The notes: a model not told the origin generated them from the sequence alone. A stretch of DNA of 9,037 bases from an uncultured Sphingobacteriaceae bacterium (GCA_946887045.1 CAMPKC010000088.1:1-9037), one strand, 5' to 3'. Positions 1 to 8,452 are shown, counted from the stretch's first letter. A program made the numbers and translations.

Positions 1-87
1 AATTATATGCTTATTAAGAATTCCTTAAAAGAACTGGTGATTTTAAAAAAAAATGATTTGTAAATTCGTTATTCTAACAAATTATAG

Positions 88-666
88 ATGCGATTACTTC
101 AATTAAACTATTTTATTTTTCTGACTTTAATTTTTCTGTTTACTGCTTGCAAAAACGACACAGAGAAGGAATTAAAAAAGCGAGAGAAAGAACTTGAAAA
201 AAAAGAGCAGGCATTACGTGCCTGGGAGCAACGACTCAGTTTAAAAGAGCAAACGCTAATAAAACGAGAGCAGCATACAGATAGCATAAGTAACTATTCA
301 GATACCATCGGTGTATTTAATCCGAAACTTATCGGTAACTGGAAAATAACAATGGTATGCACCGAAACTACCTGCGAGGGTTCTGCAATTGGAGACACAA
401 AGACCGAACATTGGAATATTTCGTACCAAAACAATAAGGTGGTTGCAAGAGTGCTGGCAAACAAGCAGTTAATCAGAACTTATAGCGGCTTGTTTAAAGA
501 AAACACACTGGAACTATCCATAGAGCAGGCTTCGGACTCTGAAACCCAAATGCAGGTAGTGCTAAATCCAAGCTCGACAATTGAGAACTTAATGGAAGGA
601 GAACGAGTGATCAATCAGAGCGGCAAATGCAAAATTATCTACCAGCTTAAAGCAGAAAAACTATAA
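88..666 (+). CDS. Coiled-coil lipoprotein of unknown function
   Basis: I do not recognise a named family. The 192-residue protein opens with a hydrophobic signal segment (about residues 8-20) ending in a lipobox, FTAC, with Cys21 as the predicted lipidation site, so it should be a lipoprotein. Residues 25-63 are a dense Lys/Glu/Gln heptad-like stretch (ELKKREKELEKKEQ and onward), a clear coiled coil. From about residue 80 a compact, probably beta-rich domain begins with IGNWKITMVC. This opening resembles lipocalin-like domains of Bacteroidota, but that is inference only. Cys91, Cys96 and Cys181 could form a disulfide. The gene ends 13 bp before the antiporter gene, which suggests co-transcription. 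No strong ribosome site precedes the ATG, as is usual in this phylum. The upstream 87 bp are AT-rich; TAAATTCG at 61-68 is one mismatch from the phylum's -7 consensus TAnnTTTG, but no convincing -33 element accompanies it. Confidence 0.8.
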   Translation: MRLLQLNYFIFLTLIFLFTACKNDTEKELKKREKELEKKEQALRAWEQRLSLKEQTLIKREQHTDSISNYSDTIGVFNPKLIGNWKITMVCTETTCEGSAIGDTKTEHWNISYQNNKVVARVLANKQLIRTYSGLFKENTLELSIEQASDSETQMQVVLNPSSTIENLMEGERVINQSGKCKIIYQLKAEKL

Positions 667-679
667 TCTTTCGATTGAT

Positions 680-2836
680 ATGATCTTATTATCTGCTTTA
701 GATTTCTCGCTGCCTTTAAAAAACCCTGTGATTATCTTTTCGCTGGTGTTATTTATTATACTGTTTGCGCCGATTTTATTCAATAAACTTAAAATACCTC
801 ACATCATTGGATTGATTATAGCCGGTATCATTATCGGCCCGTATGGGTTTAATCTTCTGCTTCGCGATAGCAGTATTGTGTTGTTTGGGACCGTAGGGCT
901 TTTATACATAATGTTTATTGCAGGTTTAGAGATCGACATTGAGGAATTTAAGAAGACCCGATTCAAAAGCTTTGTGTTTGGAATGTTCACATTTGCGATT
1001 CCTTTGGTTGTTGGTAGCCTTGCAGCCTATTACGTCTTAAGCTTCAGCATTTTTCCAGCCATATTGCTAGGCAGTATGATGTCCACTCACACCTTATTGG
1101 CCTATCCAATAGTAAGCAAATACGGAATCGCCCGAATAAGAGCGGTGACTTTAACAATTGGAGGAACGATCGTAACCGATATTTTGTCGTTATTGGTACT
1201 AGCAACCGTAACAGGTATGACAAAAGGAGATATCGGACCAGACTTCTGGATACGCCTGGTTGTAGGCTGCATTATCTTTGGATGCATTGTTTTTTTCCTG
1301 TTTCCAGTAATTGCCCGCTGGTTCTTCAAACGATTCGACGACCATATCTCACAATACATCTTTGTGCTTGCTATGGTATTTCTGGGCGCATTTCTTGCTG
1401 AAGTTGCGGGACTTGAAGCAATCATCGGAGCGTTTTTATCAGGTCTGGCCTTAAACCGCTTCATCCCTCACCTTTCACCATTGATGAATCGCATTGATTT
1501 TGTTGGAAATGCTTTTTTCATTCCGTTTTTCCTGATCAGCGTCGGGATGCTTGTGGATGTTAGTGTACTTTTTAAGGGTTGGGGTGCAATACAGGTGGCG
1601 GCGGTGATGATAGTCATTGCTGTAATTTCGAAGTTTCTGGCGGCCTTATTCACGCAAAAATCCTTTCGGCTATCTAAAGAGGAGCGACAACTTATTTTTG
1701 GACTTAGCAATGCGAGGGTTGGTGCCACCCTGGCTATTGTTTTGGTAGGATACAATATCATTCTTGCCGAAACTGCTTCGGGCGAACCTATCCGCTTGTT
1801 GAGCGAAGATGTTTTGAATGGAACAATTCTGATGATATTAGTTACCTGTACATTAAGCTCGTTTACAGTCGAAAAAGCATCACAAAAATTAGCTTTAAAA
1901 GAAGATCAGCTCAAGGGAGGAGATACAGAATCAGGCGAAAAGATTTTAATATCGCTCGCATATCCCGAAACAGTCTCTGAACTCGTCGACCTGGGATTAA
2001 TGCTTAAACCCCATAACAGTTCTATACCTGTTTATGCCCTGCATGTCACGCATGATGAAAAAGCTAGTGAGTCGCCCGCCAGCGGAAAAAAAATCATAGA
2101 AAAGGCGGTAAAACACGCGGCAGCCACCGAGAACATCCTGATTCCGATCACAAGATTTGATGTAAATATCACCAATGGAATTATTTATACCATTAAAGAA
2201 CACAATATAACTGATATCCTTATCGGATTGCATCACGATTCGAAGCAGCAGGATTTTTTCGGACTCACTGCTGAAAATATTTTTAAACGAGTTGCTGATA
2301 CCGTTTATATTTACAAGCCTTCTCAGCCATTCAACACGTTAAAAAGGATGGTTGTAGCTGTGCCGCCGAAAGCTGAACTTGAACCAGGCTTCCTGCACTG
2401 GTTTTTAAAACTGGTAACATTGGCAAAAGAAGCAGGAATGCCGATCGTATTTTACGCGAATGATAAAACCAATTACGAACTGGAAAAAGCGCATCAAAAT
2501 CTGGCAAGCTCAGCGAAGATTCAGTTAAATAACTTCAGCAATTGGGATGATTTTTTAATTTTCGCCAGTCAGCTTAAGAACAATGATCTGTTTGTTATTA
2601 TAACCTCAAGAAAAGATCATATATCGTTTATTGATCAGCTGGAAAAGCTCCCGTATTACTTAAGCAACTATTTCAACAACAATAGTTTTATCATTCTTTA
2701 TCCTAAGCAACTCGATCAAAACACGAACATGGAAGACATTCAGCAATCAGAGCATTCTTTGTTAGACACGTTTGCAGGCCGGGAGGCTATCGGCAAGGTG
2801 GGCAGCTCTTTAAAAAGGATATTTAATATTAAATAG
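680..2836 (+). CDS. CPA2-family cation:proton antiporter with C-terminal USP-like domains
   Basis: The 718-residue protein is an inner-membrane sodium or potassium/proton exchanger of the Kef/NapA type. Residues about 15-395 hold 12-13 hydrophobic segments with family hallmarks: GLLYIMFIAGLEID (73-86), GSMMSTHTLLAYPIV (131-145), an ion-site Thr166-Asp167 pair, GLEAIIGAFLSGLAL (244-258), SVGMLVDV (287-294), Lys318 in a late helix at the position of the conserved basic residue, and NARVGATLAIVLVG (344-357). NapA-like electrogenic exchangers carry Asp-Asp where this has Thr-Asp, so electroneutral exchange is possible (inference). Residues about 420-718 are soluble. They read as two successive universal-stress-protein-like alpha/beta units, the first starting at KILISLAYPE (421-430) and the second at RMVVAVPP (556-563), probably cytoplasmic and regulatory. 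The ATG 13 bp after the lipoprotein stop gives a full-length N-terminal helix. Ion specificity cannot be decided from sequence. Confidence 0.9.
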   Translation: MILLSALDFSLPLKNPVIIFSLVLFIILFAPILFNKLKIPHIIGLIIAGIIIGPYGFNLLLRDSSIVLFGTVGLLYIMFIAGLEIDIEEFKKTRFKSFVFGMFTFAIPLVVGSLAAYYVLSFSIFPAILLGSMMSTHTLLAYPIVSKYGIARIRAVTLTIGGTIVTDILSLLVLATVTGMTKGDIGPDFWIRLVVGCIIFGCIVFFLFPVIARWFFKRFDDHISQYIFVLAMVFLGAFLAEVAGLEAIIGAFLSGLALNRFIPHLSPLMNRIDFVGNAFFIPFFLISVGMLVDVSVLFKGWGAIQVAAVMIVIAVISKFLAALFTQKSFRLSKEERQLIFGLSNARVGATLAIVLVGYNIILAETASGEPIRLLSEDVLNGTILMILVTCTLSSFTVEKASQKLALKEDQLKGGDTESGEKILISLAYPETVSELVDLGLMLKPHNSSIPVYALHVTHDEKASESPASGKKIIEKAVKHAAATENILIPITRFDVNITNGIIYTIKEHNITDILIGLHHDSKQQDFFGLTAENIFKRVADTVYIYKPSQPFNTLKRMVVAVPPKAELEPGFLHWFLKLVTLAKEAGMPIVFYANDKTNYELEKAHQNLASSAKIQLNNFSNWDDFLIFASQLKNNDLFVIITSRKDHISFIDQLEKLPYYLSNYFNNNSFIILYPKQLDQNTNMEDIQQSEHSLLDTFAGREAIGKVGSSLKRIFNIK

Positions 2837-2955
2837 TGCGAATTATTCGATGTTCCGCCTTTTGGTCTCATACAGTCGCTAAACAATAACAAGTTCTTTG
2901 CTTTTAGCATCAAAAAAGAGATCCTGACTCAATTAAATAGACGTCTAATAATAAA

Positions 2956-2987
2956 AAAACGACAGAGCTTTGAATCTCTGTCGTTTT
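2956..2987. terminator. Bidirectional intrinsic terminator between convergent genes
   Basis: A perfect 12-bp stem (AAAACGACAGAG at 2956-2967 pairing with CTCTGTCGTTTT at 2976-2987) encloses an 8-base loop. Read on the - strand the stem ends in seven T residues, a good U-tract for the SusCD transcript that stops at 3058. On the + strand it ends in TTTT, serving the antiporter transcript that stops at 2836. Its position between convergent operons fits a shared terminator. Confidence 0.88.
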
Positions 2988-2991
2988 AATA

Positions 2992-3018
2992 GGTTAGCGG
3001 ACGATTGTCCGGATAGCC
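2992..3018. other. Second hairpin in the convergent 3' region
   Basis: CGGAC (2998-3002) and GTCCG (3007-3011) form a 5-bp GC-rich stem around GATT. It is extended by GGTTA (2992-2996) against TAGCC (3014-3018) across a small internal loop, with one pair being a G-T wobble on the + strand. It lies in the 3' untranslated part of the SusD transcript, immediately before the main terminator. It lacks its own T-run, so it more likely acts as an mRNA 3'-end structure or transcript roadblock than as a terminator. Function is inferred only from position. Confidence 0.4.
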
Positions 3019-3057
3019 TCAATCAACCAATCTTTATAACGAACGCTTTTTATCTAC

Positions 3058-4674
3058 CTAATTATATCCGGGATTTTGACCCAAGTCTGCATCTTTATTT
3101 AATTGAATTTCCCTTAAAGGAATTGGAAGGAGAAGATGAGTGTTTGTCAAACCGCTTATTGGCTTGTTCGGATCATTTGAATTAAGTCTTAAAGCGCGTT
3201 CTACCAAAGTTCCTGTTCTCATTAAAGTCATCCGTCTGTTCTCTTCTCCAATCAACTCTCGTGCTCTTTCATCAAGAATAAAATTCAGGTTTATTTGTGA
3301 AGCAAGCACCATTCCTTCTGCCGGATAGTTCGCAAAGGCACGTTTTCTTAATTCATTAATTGCATCGGCGGCCCCCTGCAAATTGCCATTTTTAAACTTT
3401 GCCTCGGCTAAAAGCAAATAGGTCTCGCCTAATCGCATTAAAATAAAATCTTTAATCATTGCGAAACCAAAAGTATCGTTCGGATCAAATTGGTTCCATT
3501 TGGTTATATGTGGCGCAATCTTATGTAAGGTATCCGGACCTGTATAAGGAACCTGTTTACCAAATTTTGCCGCATATTGCGGATCAGGATTGTTATAATA
3601 AAATTTTCGCCTGATATTATGCTTCGAATTTCGCACATCATTAGCAGAGTACAGGCCATATATTACCCAATTACTTAATCGCAAACGTCCGAGCCCGCGT
3701 CCACCAAGCGAATCGGCAAGCGACATTCCTCCTCCGGTAACATCGTAATATTGAGGTACCCATACGCGCCTATGCTGAGCATTATCTGTCCGTCCGCCTG
3801 GTACTTTACTTTCATATTCCTGCTCCAGCACCCAGATAGCCTCGGTATTGCCCTGCTTTCTGCGTTGATTTCCATAAACGAACATATCAGAATAATGATC
3901 GCCGGGAAGATTTATGTTGACACCATACCTACTTTTTATCAAACTAAATCTGTTGTCGGTGATAATCTTTTGAGCCTGTGGCTCGGCGAGATCTGGCTTA
4001 CCCATTCTTAAATATGCCTCTGTCAGCAAATGCATTGCTGCGTACTTATTAATCCTGCCAGGCTTCGCAGTTGTTACATCCGGCAAGTTAGCAACGGCAA
4101 AAAGTAAGTCGTCTTCTATAACCTTATTCACATCAGCCAGCGGAGCCCGTACAAAATCGGTTTTCGGAGCGGTTAGCGCCTGAGTAAGAAGCGGGACGCC
4201 TCCGAATAAGGTTGCAAGGCTGTTGTAGGCAAAAGCCCTGAAGAACCGTGCTTCGGCAGCAATACTGTTTCTCTGAGCTTCGGTTACCGTAGCAGACGGA
4301 TCTGCCAGACCATCCAAAATTGTATTGGTAAAATTAATCATAATGTAATTTCGGTCCCATATACGTCCTGCGGCACCGTCATCCGGAGTCAGCAAAGAAT
4401 AATTATAATAGGGAATTTCTATGCCTTGTTGGTTGGCTGTCGCATTAGCTACATCCGTTCCGACCTGCCACACACTCAACCAACCCTGCGCACCCGACCA
4501 TGTATGATACGTGCTTAAATGATTATACAAACCCACAAGCGATGCTTCAAAACCCAGAGCATCTTTTAAGGTAACAGGTGTTAAGGACGAATAGGGCTCT
4601 TCATCGAGGTAGTCTTTTTTACAAGCTGCCAACACTGAAACCATGAGCATCAAGAATATTATATACTTTTTCAT
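3058..4674 (-). CDS. SusD/RagB family nutrient-binding outer-membrane lipoprotein
   Basis: This 538-residue protein is the surface ligand-binding partner of the adjacent SusC channel. The signal peptide ends in a lipobox LAAC with Cys18 as the lipidated residue. The following KKDYLDEEP stretch is typical of SusD proteins that are flipped to the cell surface. The alpha-helical TPR core is visible as AEARFFRAFAYNSLATLFGG (140-159), the most recognisable SusD signature, and GRINKYAAMHLLTEAYLRMG (206-225). The C-terminal half carries ILMRLGETYLLLAEA, FILDERARELIGEENRR and the usual closing motif LLPIPLREIQLN...QNPGYN. Length is normal for the family. The start ATG is 20 bp downstream of the SusC stop, so the two are co-transcribed, and the terminator at 2956-2987 closes the operon. 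Neither a glycoside hydrolase nor another enzyme follows, so the ligand (glycan, peptide or other) is unknown. Confidence 0.95.
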   Translation of the reverse strand: MKKYIIFLMLMVSVLAACKKDYLDEEPYSSLTPVTLKDALGFEASLVGLYNHLSTYHTWSGAQGWLSVWQVGTDVANATANQQGIEIPYYNYSLLTPDDGAAGRIWDRNYIMINFTNTILDGLADPSATVTEAQRNSIAAEARFFRAFAYNSLATLFGGVPLLTQALTAPKTDFVRAPLADVNKVIEDDLLFAVANLPDVTTAKPGRINKYAAMHLLTEAYLRMGKPDLAEPQAQKIITDNRFSLIKSRYGVNINLPGDHYSDMFVYGNQRRKQGNTEAIWVLEQEYESKVPGGRTDNAQHRRVWVPQYYDVTGGGMSLADSLGGRGLGRLRLSNWVIYGLYSANDVRNSKHNIRRKFYYNNPDPQYAAKFGKQVPYTGPDTLHKIAPHITKWNQFDPNDTFGFAMIKDFILMRLGETYLLLAEAKFKNGNLQGAADAINELRKRAFANYPAEGMVLASQINLNFILDERARELIGEENRRMTLMRTGTLVERALRLNSNDPNKPISGLTNTHLLLPIPLREIQLNKDADLGQNPGYN

Positions 4675-4694
4675 ATCAATATTTTAAATATTAA

Positions 4695-7600
4695 TTAGCG
4701 AAGAGAGATATTGGCGCCAAAAACGAACGTGCGGTTTACAGGGTAATTATTCACCCAATCGCCTGACCCTCTGGAAGAATAATTTGCTTCCGGATCCCAT
4801 CCAATCCATTTCGTGAAAGTGGCCAGGTTACGCCCGCTTGCATACAATGTTAAACCGTGTAGTTTGAACTTCTCCAAAACAGTCGGGTTAACAACATAAC
4901 TAAGGGTGATGTCCTTAATTCTGGTGTAGCTTGCGTCCGACGCATATCCATAACCTCGTGTATTATTGTATGACAACGCTGGTCTGGTATTACTGCGATT
5001 CTCAGGAGTCCAGTAACCAACTTCCGAAGGGGTATTCCTCCGCCCTGTTTCATCTGCATAAGTCAGATCAGGATTATTCCGTGTCATGCCTTGTGCGGTC
5101 TGGATGAAAACATTTAGATGCAGGTTTTTATAATAGAAGGTATTCGTTAGTCCTCCTGTCCATTTCGGATTCGGCTGTCCCAGAATCTCCCTGTCACCAT
5201 CAGCTGTAATTCTACCATCACCGTTAAGATCCGCAAACTTTAAGTCGCCTGGTTTGGCACCCGGATCTTGCTTTGAGGGATCTTCTCCCACCTGCCAAAC
5301 ACCCTGCATCCTGAAATCGTAGATCACATTAATTGGTTGACCTATAAACCAGCGGTTACCCACGTCGCTTTGTTTGTCTCCATAAAGGTCGACGATCTTG
5401 TTTTTGTTGGTGGAGAAAACAATTCCGCTTTCCCACCTGAAATCAGTAAGCTCTAAATTTTTCGTATTTAAATTAAGTTCGAACCCTTGGTTAGATGTTT
5501 TCCCAAGATTATAAAAAACGCTTCCGTAACCCGTCGTAATCGGCAGGCTTCTTCGCAGCAGCAAATCGCTGGTTTTATTGCTATAAAAGTCCATAGATCC
5601 CGAAATCTTGCTTTTCAATAGACTGAAATCCAATCCGATATTTGACCCCAATGTTGTTTCCCAGTGAAGATCGGCATTGCCCAGAACGCTGGGAGCTGTG
5701 CCAATATAAGTTACTCCGTCAAAAGGATAACGATTTGTACTATTTCTGGTAATTGTCTCATAAACACCAATCGCCTCATTACCTGATTTACCATAGGATA
5801 GCCGTAATTTCAAGTTGTCAACAAAGCTAATCTCCTTCATAAAGGGCTCGTTGCTTATATTCCAACCAATCGCGGCTGATGGAAACACCCCATATTTACT
5901 AGTATTGGCACCAAACACCGACGAGCCATCCCGACGGGCAGTTAGTGTAAATAAGTATTTACTGTCGTAAGAATAATTAACCCTTCCCATCTGCGAGTTC
6001 AAAGCATATCTGTCTGCATACGACTCGCTGGTACGGGTATTTCCTGCACCCAAATTATTAAAGCTCAATTCATCATTAACAAATCCACTGGCATTTGCAT
6101 TAGTTTGGGAATATTTTCTCTGTTGAGCACTATACAAGGCTGTAACATCAATATGGTGTTTCTCCCAATTTTTGTTATATGACAAAATATTTTCTATAGT
6201 GTAGCTGTTCGTTTCTGACGACTGAGTAGTTGCCGTTCCAATCATATCGTTTGCCGCCCTTCCTATGTAATTAGCGTTCCTTGCCGGGATATAAGAGTAA
6301 CCCGCGTTTAAACGAAACTTAAAGCCGTCTAATTTGCCGGAAAATTTCACCTCGCCATATGCATTTCCATTCAGGTTCGTACTTCTGTCTTCGCGATCTG
6401 TTGTTAAACCAAGCAATGGATTCGCAAATAACTGCTCAGGGAACATGGGGAAAATGGTATAGGTTCCATCAGCATTATAAAGTTGTCCATACGGACTCAT
6501 CGCTGTGGCATTTAATAAATTAGCCCTTCCCCCATCATAGTTATTATTAGTGACAAAAAGTGATGTACCTAAAGTTAAAAATCGGGTAACATTTACATCC
6601 ACATTTGAACGAATGCTTGCCCTTTTATATTGATAACCCCTTATTACTCCTTTTTGACTCAAGTAGTCCCCGGAAATAAAATATTTCACATCCTCTGATC
6701 CACCAGAGATGTTTAAATTATGATCCTGTAAGACACCCTGTTGGGTCGCCTCATCCATCCAGTCGAGTGTTCGCCCGGCGTTATAATTATCCAATTCATT
6801 TAAATTAGGAACGGGCTGGGTCTGAGTTTGTCCTGTTTGCTTCAACCAATCCGCATACTTTTGTACATATTCCGGCCCTGAGCGCGGTGTAAGCGTATTT
6901 GCCATTCCCTCTACTCCGGCGTAGGCGTTATACCTTATCACCGGCTTGCCTGTAGTTCCTCTTTTCGTGGTAATGAGGATAACACCATTGGCTCCGTTTG
7001 TACCATAAATCGCCACCGCAGAAGCATCCTTAAGGATTTCCATAGAGGCAATATCGTTAGGATTGATATCATTTAATGATCCACCGGTTTTACTTAAAGG
7101 GATACCATCAACGACTATATAAGGACCGGTGCCAGCGTTAATAGAATTTTGTCCACGAATGAGCGCCGAGGGTTGAGCTCCGGGGACCGAGGATCCCTGG
7201 GTTATGGTTATACCCGGTGCCGCTCCCTGCACAGCCTGCAAAATATTTGTTACCGGAAGCTGAGTGAAGCGTTCTTTAGGCACAGATGTTACAGATCCGG
7301 TTATATCGGAGCGTTTTTGGGTTCCGTAACCAACTACAACCACCTCGCTTAACTGTGTATCTGAAGCCTTCATCACTACGTTAAGTGTGCCTTCACGGGC
7401 GGGCAATACCTGGGTTTCAAATCCTATATAAGAGAAAACCAGAGAACTGCCTTCCTCTGCGGAAATAGAGTATAATCCATCGATGTCGGTCACAGTTCCA
7501 CCAGTGGCGCCTTGAACTTTTATGCTCACTCCCACCAGAGGTTCACCCTTTTCGTCAGTAACCTTACCTGTAATTTTCACCACAGCAAAGGTGGTTTCTC

Positions 7601-7949
7601 CTTTTTGGTGCCTTTTTATAAGAACCACATCTCCGGCAACATGATAGGTCAGCTGTAATGTCGGTAACAGCATATCCAACACATCTCCCAAAGACTTTTT
7701 GTTAACAGAAAAAGAGACTTTTCTGTCCGAATTGATAATTGCAGAGCTATTGATAAATTTTATATCGGTTTGCTTTTCGAGAGAATTTAATACATTGTAA
7801 AACTTTTCCGACTCTGCATTCAAAGTCACATTGGTATTTAATGCTCCCTGCGCTTTGCTGTCCTTAGCAATAGCACTTCCTATTAACGAAAGAATTATGG
7901 CAAATTGAAAGCTAATATGCATAACTACATGTAATACCCTCTTTTTCAT
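4695..7949 (-). CDS. SusC/RagA TonB-dependent outer-membrane transporter with STN domain
   Basis: This is the TonB-driven importer of the SusCD complex, 1084 residues when started at the ATG at 7949 (MKKRVLHVV). That start puts a charged-then-hydrophobic signal peptide (about 1-28, ...GSAIA) at the N-terminus; the ATG at 8000 would add 17 non-signal residues, so I prefer 7949. Domains in this numbering are: STN (secretin/TonB short N-terminal domain) about 40-113, a carboxypeptidase-regulatory-like beta domain about 125-195 (ITGKVTDEKGEPLVGVSI), the SusC-type SEVVVVGYGTQ region about 202-212, the plug about 213-330 (YIVVDGIP, EILKDASAVAIYG, GVILITTKRG), then the beta-barrel to the end. The STN domain marks receptors that signal to a FecR-type anti-sigma factor in the inner membrane, yet the nearby FecR-like gene lacks the part that would contact it. 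No clear -33/-7 promoter was found in the 92 bp upstream of position 8000. Confidence 0.95.
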   Translation of the reverse strand: MKKRVLHVVMHISFQFAIILSLIGSAIAKDSKAQGALNTNVTLNAESEKFYNVLNSLEKQTDIKFINSSAIINSDRKVSFSVNKKSLGDVLDMLLPTLQLTYHVAGDVVLIKRHQKGETTFAVVKITGKVTDEKGEPLVGVSIKVQGATGGTVTDIDGLYSISAEEGSSLVFSYIGFETQVLPAREGTLNVVMKASDTQLSEVVVVGYGTQKRSDITGSVTSVPKERFTQLPVTNILQAVQGAAPGITITQGSSVPGAQPSALIRGQNSINAGTGPYIVVDGIPLSKTGGSLNDINPNDIASMEILKDASAVAIYGTNGANGVILITTKRGTTGKPVIRYNAYAGVEGMANTLTPRSGPEYVQKYADWLKQTGQTQTQPVPNLNELDNYNAGRTLDWMDEATQQGVLQDHNLNISGGSEDVKYFISGDYLSQKGVIRGYQYKRASIRSNVDVNVTRFLTLGTSLFVTNNNYDGGRANLLNATAMSPYGQLYNADGTYTIFPMFPEQLFANPLLGLTTDREDRSTNLNGNAYGEVKFSGKLDGFKFRLNAGYSYIPARNANYIGRAANDMIGTATTQSSETNSYTIENILSYNKNWEKHHIDVTALYSAQQRKYSQTNANASGFVNDELSFNNLGAGNTRTSESYADRYALNSQMGRVNYSYDSKYLFTLTARRDGSSVFGANTSKYGVFPSAAIGWNISNEPFMKEISFVDNLKLRLSYGKSGNEAIGVYETITRNSTNRYPFDGVTYIGTAPSVLGNADLHWETTLGSNIGLDFSLLKSKISGSMDFYSNKTSDLLLRRSLPITTGYGSVFYNLGKTSNQGFELNLNTKNLELTDFRWESGIVFSTNKNKIVDLYGDKQSDVGNRWFIGQPINVIYDFRMQGVWQVGEDPSKQDPGAKPGDLKFADLNGDGRITADGDREILGQPNPKWTGGLTNTFYYKNLHLNVFIQTAQGMTRNNPDLTYADETGRRNTPSEVGYWTPENRSNTRPALSYNNTRGYGYASDASYTRIKDITLSYVVNPTVLEKFKLHGLTLYASGRNLATFTKWIGWDPEANYSSRGSGDWVNNYPVNRTFVFGANISLR

Positions 7950-7995
7950 AATTTTAAATTGGTAAGATGAATTGATTCGTTGATTCGACAAAAGC

Positions 7996-8030
7996 CCCAT
8001 TTATAATTGGGTAATTAATTAAGAAATGGG
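7996..8030 (-). promoter_or_regulatory. Possible hairpin or operator in the susC leader
   Basis: CCCATTT (7996-8002) and AAATGGG (8024-8030) form an exact 7-bp inverted repeat. Inside it a second AT pairing (TAATT with AATTA on the - strand) can extend the stem across a small internal loop, leaving about 8 unpaired bases. It lies 47-81 bases upstream of the preferred SusC start and overlaps the alternative ATG at 8000. It may be a 5'-leader structure in the mRNA or a protein-binding site. Since the DNA is AT-rich, chance cannot be excluded; there is no match to a known riboswitch. Confidence 0.3.
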
Positions 8031-8092
8031 ATCTGGTAGTGCTACGACAATGTCAGATTTGTTCGATGCTTGTTTTTTCCATAATCAGTGAT

Positions 8093-8452
8093 CTAGTTTT
8101 TAATTAATTTCATTACATCTCCTCCTTTGATCACAATTCCACTATTTATGATCTCAGAAAAAATCGACTGAAACGAACGAGGTTCGCTGGTGATTATTTC
8201 AGCATTAATGGTTTTATTATTTATCTGAGTTATTAAATCCGAAAGCTCTAAATGTGTCAAACCTCCTACCGACTCTATTTTAAAACTTGATGCTATTTCC
8301 AGTGACTGATAATATACCCTCTCTTTATGAGGGAATTCCTTTGGCCATGAGGTCCAGAAACTGTGATTACGTAAAGATTCCCCTATTGCCCATTCTATAA
8401 ACGAACCGTCCAATAGAAAATCAACCACGTTATAGTTGGAATAATTTTTCAA
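8093..8452 (-). CDS. Truncated FecR-like anti-sigma domain protein (possible pseudogene)
   Basis: Residues 10-58 of this 119-residue reading frame match the pattern I know from the cytoplasmic anti-sigma end of Bacteroidota FecR proteins: DFLLDGSFIEWAI (11-23), an aromatic FWTSW (32-36), PHKERVYYQSLEIASSF (41-57), and a following short helix LSDLITQINNKTI (70-82). Full FecR proteins usually run to more than 300 residues, with a transmembrane helix near residue 85-105 and a periplasmic FecR domain. Here the frame stops after VMKLIKN with no hydrophobic helix, and only 92 bp separate it from position 8000, so the rest is absent, not frameshifted. The frame opens with TTG at 8450-8452. An in-frame ATG at 8462-8464 is followed two codons later by TAA, which suggests either TTG initiation or a nonsense mutation. 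It would normally inhibit an ECF sigma factor regulating the SusCD genes, but no sigma gene is visible. The family call rests on motif recognition only. Confidence 0.55.
   Translation of the reverse strand: MKNYSNYNVVDFLLDGSFIEWAIGESLRNHSFWTSWPKEFPHKERVYYQSLEIASSFKIESVGGLTHLELSDLITQINNKTINAEIITSEPRSFQSIFSEIINSGIVIKGGDVMKLIKN

Noticed and set aside
1102..1464. Antisense open frames inside the antiporter, SusC and SusD genes
   Set aside because: They are shadows of real coding frames with low-complexity or implausible compositions and no family features.
2938..2947. Perfect 10-bp palindrome TAGACGTCTA near the convergent terminator
   Set aside because: It is short, lies downstream of both genes and has no partner site; probably chance.
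7950..8000. N-terminal extension of SusC from the ATG at 8000
   Set aside because: The extra 17 residues come before a normal signal peptide starting MKKRV; the downstream ATG gives a typical SusC N-terminus.
8053..8082. A 9-codon frame on the - strand (MEKTSIEQI) between the FecR-like gene and susC
   Set aside because: It is too short, has no ribosome site and shows no known leader-peptide features; such frames are expected by chance.
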